This document shows, in pieces, positions 5,644 through 11,417 of a stretch of 11,417 bases of DNA. This DNA is from an uncultured Eubacteriales bacterium (GTDB lineage Bacteria; Bacillota; Clostridia; Oscillospirales; CAG-272), in NCBI GenBank assembly GCA_934385225.1, contig CAKRPQ010000069.1, positions 1 through 11,417 of the forward strand, written 5' to 3'. The notes under the pieces were generated by a model. It saw only the letters and a list, made by a program, of their open reading frames with translations. It did not search any database and was not told where the DNA came from. The first letter of the stretch is position 1. Each line of letters starts with the position of its first letter. Position numbers and translations under genes: made by a program.

Positions 5644-6165
5644 ATGGATAACATGAATATGAACACGTCTGCAAAAACGAAAAGACCGCGCAAGCTCGGC
5701 GCACTCGACTGGATAATCATCATCGCACTCATCGTCTCCGCCGTCTGCTTCATGCTCAGATACAGAAAAAAGGCGGAGATACAGGAAACCGCCGTTTCGG
5801 GCAAGTACGAAATAACCTTTGCCGTCGACAACGTTCGCTCGACAACGGCTGATGCATTCATTTCGGGCGACAGCGTCTATGTCGCGACGGACGACCACTG
5901 CATAGGAACTTTCGACAGACTGACGTCGAACAACCCCGCCGCCTACTACGCGGACGATATGAAGGGCGGACTTATAAAGGTCTATTACCCCGAGGGAACG
6001 CGCATTGATCTGACGGGAACTATTCTCTCCGAGGGCGTTATGAACGACGACGGATATTTCGTCGGCGGCAGCTATTTCCTCGCGCCGGGAAAGAAAATAA
6101 CGATATACACGGGACACGTTTTCCTTGAAATAACGATCACAAATATCTACGAACACGTCGAATAA
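5644..6165 (+). CDS. DUF4330-type single-pass membrane protein (second copy)
   Basis: A 173-residue protein with a Met/Asn-rich, Lys/Arg-rich cytoplasmic N terminus (residues 1-20), a membrane helix at about 21-38 and an extracytoplasmic domain. KLGALDWIIIIALIVSAV and the later YEITFAVDNVRSTTADAFISG parallel the first copy, supporting DUF4330 membership. It is diverged: it lacks much of the first protein's middle and ends in a long strand (HVFLEITITNIYEHVE). ATG 5644 is preferred over an in-frame GTG at 5635, because that GTG overlaps the GGAGG ribosome binding site (5631-5635), which sits eight bases before the ATG. The gene begins 13 bases behind the first copy's stop. It is the last gene before a 167-base gap and a new promoter. 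Function is unknown. Confidence 0.72.
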   Translation: MDNMNMNTSAKTKRPRKLGALDWIIIIALIVSAVCFMLRYRKKAEIQETAVSGKYEITFAVDNVRSTTADAFISGDSVYVATDDHCIGTFDRLTSNNPAAYYADDMKGGLIKVYYPEGTRIDLTGTILSEGVMNDDGYFVGGSYFLAPGKKITIYTGHVFLEITITNIYEHVE

Positions 6166-6186
6166 AGTCGCCCGCGCGGCAGAAAA

Positions 6187-6221
6187 TGTGATTTGTGTAT
6201 GATAATCCCGCGCAAATCACA
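6187..6221. repeat. Perfect 9-bp inverted repeat behind the DUF4330 operon
   Basis: TGTGATTTG (6187-6195) and CAAATCACA (6213-6221) are exact reverse complements across a 17-nt loop. No U tract follows on the plus strand (AAAATATTTA), so as an intrinsic terminator it is poor. It may stabilise the operon's 3' end, act as a weak terminator, or serve as an operator. It is the main structure in the 6166-6254 gap. Confidence 0.4.
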
Positions 6222-6254
6222 AAAATATTTATCAAAAATGACCGAAAAATCTTG

Positions 6255-6283
6255 TTGATTTTCTCGCGAAAATTTGTTATACT
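6255..6283 (+). promoter_or_regulatory. Promoter of the HPr gene with a dyad in its spacer
   Basis: TTGATT at 6255-6260 and TATACT at 6278-6283 have a 17-bp spacer, and the -10 is extended (TGT directly upstream). A second TATAAT at 6285-6290 lacks a spaced -35. A dyad, ATTTTC (6258-6263) and GAAAAT (6268-6273) around TCGC, lies between the hexamers, where a bound repressor would block polymerase. Confidence 0.7.
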
Positions 6284-6332
6284 ATATAATGTATATTAAT
6301 TCGTACATGAAATAACAATCAGGAGCGTAAAT

Positions 6333-6596
6333 ATGAAATCACGCGAAGTGACAATTACAAACAGCGTCGGTCTGCACGCAAGACCGGCAACCTTCTTCAT
6401 TCAGAAGGCAAACAGCTACAAGTCCTCTATCTGGGTTGAAAAGGAAGAACGCAGAGTGAATGCGAAGAGCCTTCTCGGCGTACTTTCGCTCGGAATTTCA
6501 AACGGAATGACAATAAATCTTATAGCTGACGGAGCAGATGAGACCGACGCACTTGACGGACTCGCCGCGCTTATCGACAGCGGTTTTGCCGAATAA
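6333..6596 (+). CDS. ptsH: HPr family phosphocarrier protein
   Basis: An 87-residue protein, the normal HPr length. It carries phosphate from enzyme I to sugar-specific EIIA proteins of the phosphotransferase system. The active-site loop SVGLHARPA places the phosphorylated histidine at residue 15. The regulatory serine is residue 46 in NAKSLLGVLSLGI, the site used by HPr kinase for catabolite repression with CcpA in Firmicutes. His15 shows that it is a true HPr rather than Crh, which lacks that histidine. AGGAG at 6321-6325 lies seven bases before ATG. The gene is monocistronic between its own promoter and a strong terminator; enzyme I is not in the window. Confidence 0.95.
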   Translation: MKSREVTITNSVGLHARPATFFIQKANSYKSSIWVEKEERRVNAKSLLGVLSLGISNGMTINLIADGADETDALDGLAALIDSGFAE

Positions 6597-6610
6597 GTTT
6601 CGGGTCTGAC

Positions 6611-6644
6611 GGTGGTGATGCTTTGCCCGCATTGCCACCTTTTT
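6611..6644 (+). terminator. Intrinsic terminator of the HPr gene
   Basis: GGTGGTGATGC (6611-6621) pairs with GCATTGCCACC (6629-6639), eleven pairs including two G-U, across a 7-nt loop, followed directly by TTTTT (6640-6644) and, after GCG, TTTT. It is fifteen bases past the HPr stop and only 38 bases before the uvrC start. Confidence 0.88.
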
Positions 6645-6682
6645 GCGTTTTCGGGCGGAAAAACCGAAGGGAGCTTAAAAAT

Positions 6683-8512
6683 ATGAGCGCAAAAACCGAA
6701 GAACTGCTTGAAAAAGCCAACACTCTGCCTCTTTGCCCAGGCGTCTATATTATGAAAGACAAGCGCGGCAAGGTTATCTACGTCGGCAAATCGCGGAAGC
6801 TCAAAAACAGAGTTTCGCAGTACTTTCAGGACAGCAAAAAGAACCTGAAAACGATGAAAATGGTCTCCCTTGTCGATGACTTCGACTATTACCTCTGCGA
6901 CACGGAGATGGAAGCACTCACGCTCGAAAACAGAATGATAAAGCAGTACGCCCCGAAGTACAACATAAAGCTCAAAGACTCGCGCAACTACCCGTACATC
7001 AAGGTTACGTCGGGTCCCTACCCCTCGGTTATGTACACGCGCAAGAGAGTCGCCGACAGGGCAAAATATTTCGGCCCTTATTCGGGAACGGGAACTGTTT
7101 TCGAAATAATCGGGCTTCTGCAAAAATCGCTTGGTATGCCGTCCTGCAAGCGCGTTTTTCCGCGCGATATAGGCAAGGAGCGTCCCTGCATCTACTACCA
7201 GATGGGACAGTGCGTCGGGATCTGCACGGGCAAAGTCACGCCCGAAGAATACGCCGAAACGGTGAAAGCCGCGACAAACATTTTGCGCGGTAACACGGGA
7301 AAGGCGAAAAACGATCTCGAAGAGCAGATGCTAAGGTACGCGGAGGAGGAAAAATACGAGCTTGCGGCAAAGTGCCGCGATTCGCTCGCCGCGCTCGAAA
7401 GCCTTTCGGAAAAGCAAAAGGTCGTCGCCGCGCCCGACGCGGATCAGGACGTTTTTGCGCTCTATTCGGACGACGCCTGCTCCTGCATCTCGGTATTCAA
7501 CATTCGCGAGGGCGCGGTACGCGACAAAAACGAATTTCTTTTCGGCGCGGACAGCATAGCGGACGAGGTAACAATGCCGTCGTTTATCGGCGACTACTAC
7601 TTAAAGCGCGAATATATCCCGCACGAGGTGCTTCTCGACTTTGAGACAGACCCCGAGGACACCGCAATGCTTATAGATTACCTTTCGGATATGGCGGGAA
7701 GAAAAGTCGTCGTCAGAACACCCGAAAAAGGCGATATGAAAACGCTCTGCCGTATGGTCTACGCGAACGCGGCGGACAAGGCGAAGCTCTACAAGATAAA
7801 CGCCGAGCGCGACGAGGGCGCACTCTTAAAGCTCGCAAAATCACTCTCGCTCGAAACGCTCCCCGAACGCATAGAGGTATACGATATTTCGAACCTCGGC
7901 ACGGAACACAAGACCTGCGGTATGGTCGTTATGAAAAACGGCAAGATGGCGCGCTCCGACTACCGCAGTTTCACGATAAAAACAGTCGAAGGCGTTGACG
8001 ACTACGCGTCGATGCGAGAGGCGATTTCAAGACGGCTCGACCACCTTTCGGACGAAAACGGGTCGTTCTCCGAATACCCCGATCTGATTCTGCTCGACGG
8101 CGGTAAAGGTCACGTTTCGACAATAAAGGTGCTTATGCGTGAAAAAAATATCGACATACCCGTTTTCGGCATGGTCAAGGACGACTTTCACAAAACGCGC
8201 GCTCTCTGCACCGAAAACGACGAAATAAGCATTGCAAAGGATCAGTCCGTATTCTCGCTTATCTATAAACTGCAAGAGGAAGTTCACAGGTTCAGCGTCT
8301 CGAAAATGGAGGGCGCAAAGCGGAAAACGCTCAAAACCTCCGCACTCACAAAGATAAACGGCATAGGCGAGGCAAAAGCGAAAACGCTGCTCACCTACTT
8401 CGGAGGACTCTCAAAGGTGCGCGACGCGTCAAGAGAGGCTCTCGCCGCGGTTTCGGGAATAAGCGAGAGGGACGCCGCAAATATATACGAATATTTTCAC
8501 GGAGAAGATTAA
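6683..8512 (+). CDS. uvrC: Excinuclease ABC subunit UvrC
   Basis: A 609-residue nuclease that makes both incisions around UvrB-marked DNA lesions in nucleotide excision repair. Domains in order: GIY-YIG 3'-incision nuclease (GVY at 20-22, IYVG at 32-35, Arg43, TEMEALTLEN at 74-83); four cysteines typical of the iron-sulfur site (155, 169, 177, 181); and a UVR UvrB-binding segment (about 209-244). The RNase H-like 5'-incision domain follows (DISN at 401-404, LLDGGKGH at 470-477, HRF at 535-537), and then tandem helix-hairpin-helix motifs (about 556-606, KINGIGEAKAKTLL). ATG 6683 is chosen over an in-frame ATG at 6623: the latter lies inside the HPr terminator loop, while 6683 follows AAGGGAG and gives the family's normal start. 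No obvious promoter separates it from the terminator, so it may depend on readthrough or an unseen weak promoter. Confidence 0.97.
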   Translation: MSAKTEELLEKANTLPLCPGVYIMKDKRGKVIYVGKSRKLKNRVSQYFQDSKKNLKTMKMVSLVDDFDYYLCDTEMEALTLENRMIKQYAPKYNIKLKDSRNYPYIKVTSGPYPSVMYTRKRVADRAKYFGPYSGTGTVFEIIGLLQKSLGMPSCKRVFPRDIGKERPCIYYQMGQCVGICTGKVTPEEYAETVKAATNILRGNTGKAKNDLEEQMLRYAEEEKYELAAKCRDSLAALESLSEKQKVVAAPDADQDVFALYSDDACSCISVFNIREGAVRDKNEFLFGADSIADEVTMPSFIGDYYLKREYIPHEVLLDFETDPEDTAMLIDYLSDMAGRKVVVRTPEKGDMKTLCRMVYANAADKAKLYKINAERDEGALLKLAKSLSLETLPERIEVYDISNLGTEHKTCGMVVMKNGKMARSDYRSFTIKTVEGVDDYASMREAISRRLDHLSDENGSFSEYPDLILLDGGKGHVSTIKVLMREKNIDIPVFGMVKDDFHKTRALCTENDEISIAKDQSVFSLIYKLQEEVHRFSVSKMEGAKRKTLKTSALTKINGIGEAKAKTLLTYFGGLSKVRDASREALAAVSGISERDAANIYEYFHGED

Positions 8513-8515
8513 AAT

Positions 8516-9097
8516 ATGATGAGAATAATTACAGGCAAGGCAAAGGGCGTGCGCCTCGAAACACTTGACGGCATAAACACAAGACCGACGGCGGAGCGCG
8601 CAAAGGAAGCCGTATTTTCGATGATACAGTTTGAAATAGAGGGCAGACGCGTTCTCGACCTTTTCGCGGGATCGGGGCAGATGGGACTCGAAGCGCTCAG
8701 CCGAGGCGCTGCCGAAGCAGTGCTTGTCGATCACGCAAAAGCGGCGGTCGAAGTCATAAAAAAGAACGTCCTGAAAACAAAACTGGACGGCGCAAAGGTC
8801 GTCTGCTCGGATTCCCTCGAATATCTGCGCAGCGCAAGACGCGCAAAAGAGGACAAATTCGACATCGTCTTTATCGACCCGCCCTACGCCGAGAAACTGA
8901 TACCGAAGTCGCTCTCGCTCTTGCTTGACGCGAGACTTCTCAAACGCACGTCGCTCATATTCTGCGAAAGCGGGGCAAATGAGGACGTTTTCGGCTCGGA
9001 CAAAGCTCTCGAAGCGCATTTTGACGTTCTCCGCAGCACAAAACACGGCGCGGCGTTCATAAATCTGCTCACACCGAAGCAGAACGAAGAAAACTGA
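8516..9097 (+). CDS. rsmD: 16S rRNA (guanine-966-N2)-methyltransferase RsmD
   Basis: A 193-residue Rossmann-fold methyltransferase that modifies G966 of 16S rRNA late in 30S assembly, using S-adenosylmethionine. Signatures: MMRIITGKAKG at the start, NTRPTAERAKEAVFS (21-35), cofactor motif I LDLFAGSGQMGLEALSRG (47-64) and the catalytic DPPY at 121-124. It begins three bases after the uvrC stop with GGAGA upstream inside uvrC; ATG 8519 directly behind is an equally possible start. In many Firmicutes rsmD is followed by coaD, which is not found here: the next gene is a restriction-modification enzyme. Confidence 0.95.
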   Translation: MMRIITGKAKGVRLETLDGINTRPTAERAKEAVFSMIQFEIEGRRVLDLFAGSGQMGLEALSRGAAEAVLVDHAKAAVEVIKKNVLKTKLDGAKVVCSDSLEYLRSARRAKEDKFDIVFIDPPYAEKLIPKSLSLLLDARLLKRTSLIFCESGANEDVFGSDKALEAHFDVLRSTKHGAAFINLLTPKQNEEN

Positions 9098-9118
9098 CAG
9101 ACAGAGGAGGACTATCAA

Positions 9119-11417
9119 ATGGCAATGAAGAAAGATACGGAAATGAGAGCGGCGGCGAAAAGATTTGCCGACTTCTGGCGCGGAAAAGGGTACGAAAAAG
9201 GCGAAAGCCAGATATTCTGGATAATGCTTCTGCGCGACGTTTACGGAGTAGAACACCCCGAAGAATATCTCACGTTTGAAGAACAGGTAAAGCTCGATCA
9301 CACGAGTTTTATCGACGTTATGATAAAGCCGACGCATGTCATGATTGAGCAGAAAAGCCTCGACAAAGACCTCCGCGCGCCGATAAGACAGTCCGACGGA
9401 ACGCTTTTAAGCCCGTTTCAGCAGGCAAAGCGCTATTCATCGGAGCTTCCGTATTCCGAACGTCCGAGATGGATTCTGACTTGCAATTTCGGTGAATTTC
9501 TCGTCTACGATATGGAAAAGCCGAACGGAGAACCCGAAAGCATACTCCTCTCCGATCTGCCGAAAGAATATTACCGCCTCAGTTTCCTCGTTGACAGCGG
9601 AAGCGAACACATAAAGAAAGAAACAGAGGTTTCGTTGCAGGCGGGCGAGCTTATCGGAAAGCTCTACGACGAAATTCTGAAACAGTATAAGAACCCCGAT
9701 TCGGAGGAAACACTGCGCAGTCTGAATATGCTCTGCGTCAGGATAGTTTTCTGCCTTTACGCGGAGGACGCGGGCGTTTTCGGCGGTCATTCGATGTTCT
9801 GCGACTACTTAAAGAGTTTCAATCTCCGCGACACACGCCGTGCGCTGATAGACCTTTTCAAGGTGCTTGACACGCGCGAGGAGGACCGCGACCCGTATAT
9901 AGACGATGCGCTTGCCGCATTCCCGTATGTAAACGGCGGGCTTTTCAGAGACGAAAATATAGAAATTCCGAACTTCACCGAGGAGATAAGAGATCTTCTG
10001 TTAAATAATGCAAGTGACGGCTTTGACTGGTCACAGATAAGCCCGACCATTTTCGGCGCGCTTTTTGAAAGCACGCTGAACCCCGAAACGCGCAGGCACG
10101 GAGGTATGCACTACACATCGATAGAAAATATTCATAAGGTGACAGACCCCTTGTTTCTCGACGATCTGCGCGGCGAGCTTGAACAAATAAAGAATACGAA
10201 AGTGTTAAGAGATCGCCTGAAAAAAGCGGAGGCATTCAGGGACAAGCTCGCGTCGCTTACATTTCTCGATCCCGCGTGCGGTTCGGGCAACTTCTTAACG
10301 GAAACATACGTTTCGCTCCGCCGTATGGAGAACGAAGTTCTCCGAATGCGCTTTGAAAATCAGATCGCATTCGATACGGGCGATATAATAAAGGTATCTA
10401 TCGGGCAATTCTACGGCATAGAAATAAACGATTTCGCGGTCACGGTTGCGAAAACGGCATTATGGATTGCCGAAAATCAGATGATGAAAGAAACAGAGGC
10501 GATAATTGAGGCAAACCTCGATTTCCTGCCGCTTAAATCATACGCGAACATTATTGAGGGCAACGCCCTGCGCGTAAACTGGGAAGACCTCGTCCCGCGC
10601 GAGAAATTAAACTACATAATCGGCAATCCGCCGTTTGTCGGCGCACGACTTATGAGCAAAGAACAAAAAAGCGATTTGCTCGATACATTCGGAACAAAAT
10701 GGAAGAACACAGGCAATCTCGACTATGTTTCCTGCTGGTATAAGAAAGCTACCGATTTTATGAAGGGCACAAATATCCGCACGTCTTTGGTTTCGACAAA
10801 TTCCGTTTCACAAGGCGGAAGTGTCGCTATTCTTTGGAAACCACTTTTTGAGGACGGTGTTCATATTGATTATGCTTACCGTACTTTCCGTTGGGACAGC
10901 GAAGCAAGTATCAAAGCACACGTTCATTGTGTCATTATCGGATTCAGTATCGCTCCGTGTCATAAGCCGAAAATTATTTACTCGTCGGAAAGACCTATTA
11001 TTGCCAATAATATAAATGCCTATTTGCTGGACGCGGATAACATTTTTGTTGAAAGCCGCAAAAATCCTCTTTGCGACGTTCCTGATTTAATATTTGGCAG
11101 TATGCCAAATGACGGTGGTTTTTTAAGTGATTATTCGCAGGAAGAAAAAGATGCCATTGTCAAAGATTACCCTGAGGCAGAAATTGCATTCAAAAGATTA
11201 GTCGGTGCAGATGAATTTATATATAATAAGACGAGGTGGTGTCTTTGGTTAAAAGGCATTTCTCCAAATATAATCAGAAAAGTTCCTCAAATTAGCAGAG
11301 CTGTTCAGTCTGTAAAAGAAATTCGTGAAAGAAGTAATCGGGAAGCCACGAGAAAATTAGCAGATTCCCCTATGCTTTTTGGAGAGATTCGCCAACCCAA
11401 TTCTGACTATATTATTA
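9119..11417 (+). CDS. MmeI/YeeA-like fused restriction endonuclease-DNA methyltransferase (3'-truncated by window)
   Basis: The frame is open for 766 codons from ATG 9119 to the window edge. An ideal ribosome binding site AGAGGAGG (9103-9110) lies eight bases upstream, 21 bases behind rsmD. The N-terminal part carries a PD-(D/E)xK-type nuclease signature: Asp66, then Glu77-Gln-Lys79 in IEQKS, followed by the MmeI-type RQSDGTLLSPFQQAKRYS. A helical spacer spans roughly 170-370. The methyltransferase follows: DPACGSGNF at 384-392 (motif I, cofactor binding), YGIEIND at 432-438, and IIGNPPF at 500-506 (motif IV, adenine-N6 type). The specificity region runs from roughly 620 and includes GEIRQPNSDYI at 755-765. 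The family cuts at a fixed distance from its site and methylates one strand with the same polypeptide. GC falls from about 50% to about 40% from near 10680. The family's usual 900 or so residues imply that the last 15-20% is missing. Confidence 0.9.
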   Translation, partial: MAMKKDTEMRAAAKRFADFWRGKGYEKGESQIFWIMLLRDVYGVEHPEEYLTFEEQVKLDHTSFIDVMIKPTHVMIEQKSLDKDLRAPIRQSDGTLLSPFQQAKRYSSELPYSERPRWILTCNFGEFLVYDMEKPNGEPESILLSDLPKEYYRLSFLVDSGSEHIKKETEVSLQAGELIGKLYDEILKQYKNPDSEETLRSLNMLCVRIVFCLYAEDAGVFGGHSMFCDYLKSFNLRDTRRALIDLFKVLDTREEDRDPYIDDALAAFPYVNGGLFRDENIEIPNFTEEIRDLLLNNASDGFDWSQISPTIFGALFESTLNPETRRHGGMHYTSIENIHKVTDPLFLDDLRGELEQIKNTKVLRDRLKKAEAFRDKLASLTFLDPACGSGNFLTETYVSLRRMENEVLRMRFENQIAFDTGDIIKVSIGQFYGIEINDFAVTVAKTALWIAENQMMKETEAIIEANLDFLPLKSYANIIEGNALRVNWEDLVPREKLNYIIGNPPFVGARLMSKEQKSDLLDTFGTKWKNTGNLDYVSCWYKKATDFMKGTNIRTSLVSTNSVSQGGSVAILWKPLFEDGVHIDYAYRTFRWDSEASIKAHVHCVIIGFSIAPCHKPKIIYSSERPIIANNINAYLLDADNIFVESRKNPLCDVPDLIFGSMPNDGGFLSDYSQEEKDAIVKDYPEAEIAFKRLVGADEFIYNKTRWCLWLKGISPNIIRKVPQISRAVQSVKEIRERSNREATRKLADSPMLFGEIRQPNSDYII

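Noticed and set aside
6187..6221. TGTGA...TCACA as a CRP/FNR-type site
   Set aside because: The half sites are 25 bases apart rather than six, and CRP is not expected in Clostridia; treated as a hairpin instead.
6623..6682. uvrC starting at ATG 6623
   Set aside because: That ATG-type start lies in the HPr terminator hairpin and adds 20 residues not seen in UvrC proteins; ATG 6683 has a ribosome binding site.
8429..9337. A 302-codon minus-strand open frame over the uvrC end, rsmD and the restriction-modification gene start
   Set aside because: It runs antisense to three clearly recognised genes and its translation is a Phe/Cys/Arg-rich mirror of their codons, with no domain pattern.
9119..11417. 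BREX PglX or an ordinary stand-alone methyltransferase
   Set aside because: The N-terminal nuclease signature and MmeI-type RQSDGTLLSPFQQA segment fit the fused MmeI/YeeA type better; no BREX partner genes are visible.
1..11417. CRISPR array, tRNA, rRNA, insertion sequence or integrase
   Set aside because: No spaced direct repeats, cloverleaf with a CCA-type end, rRNA sequence or transposase motif was seen in either strand by reading; short or degenerate elements could be missed.

Overview
The window looks like a chromosomal segment of an anaerobic gut- or rumen-type Clostridia (Bacillota). GC is close to 50%. Most genes have strong AGGAGG-type ribosome binding sites. A dockerin-bearing surface protein, an HPr with both His15 and Ser46, lipobox and ECF-type transport genes, and a cobalamin riboswitch all fit a Gram-positive anaerobe. 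The genus cannot be set from this sequence alone.

Layout. (1) 1-276: the 3' end of a gene for a secreted protein ending in a type I dockerin. (2) 277-468: a convergent intergenic stretch with two hairpin terminators pointing in opposite directions and, between them, a compact potential three-way-junction RNA fold. (3) 469-1539, minus strand: a two-gene cobalamin-uptake unit, namely a DUF4430 (transcobalamin/intrinsic-factor C-terminal-like) lipoprotein followed by an ECF transporter S component. It is preceded by a class I-like cobalamin riboswitch (about 1650-1812) and a near-consensus promoter. (4) 1878-6165, plus strand: a promoter followed by rimM, trmD, a large O-antigen ligase/Wzy-like membrane protein and two related DUF4330 single-pass membrane proteins, all tightly packed or overlapping. 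(5) 6255-6644: a monocistronic HPr gene with its own promoter and a strong intrinsic terminator. (6) 6683-9097: uvrC and rsmD. (7) 9119 to the window end: a large reading frame with no stop in the window, encoding an MmeI/YeeA-like fused restriction endonuclease-methyltransferase. It sits 21 bases behind rsmD with a perfect ribosome binding site.

How the genes fit together. RimM (16S maturation), TrmD (m1G37 of tRNA) and RsmD (m2G966 of 16S rRNA) are translation-machinery maintenance genes. UvrC performs the dual incision of nucleotide excision repair. The Wzy-like protein and the DUF4330 pair probably act in the cell envelope. The minus-strand pair is best read as B12 capture at the surface plus membrane import, shut off by B12 through the riboswitch. 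The final gene is an accessory defence gene placed behind housekeeping genes. Its GC content falls from about 50% to about 40% partway through, near the start of the specificity region, suggesting a mosaic origin.

The most interesting parts are the riboswitch-controlled transcobalamin-like lipoprotein/ECF pair, the glycan-polymerase plus paired DUF4330 block behind trmD, the mosaic restriction-modification gene, and the unexplained structured RNA in the convergent gap.
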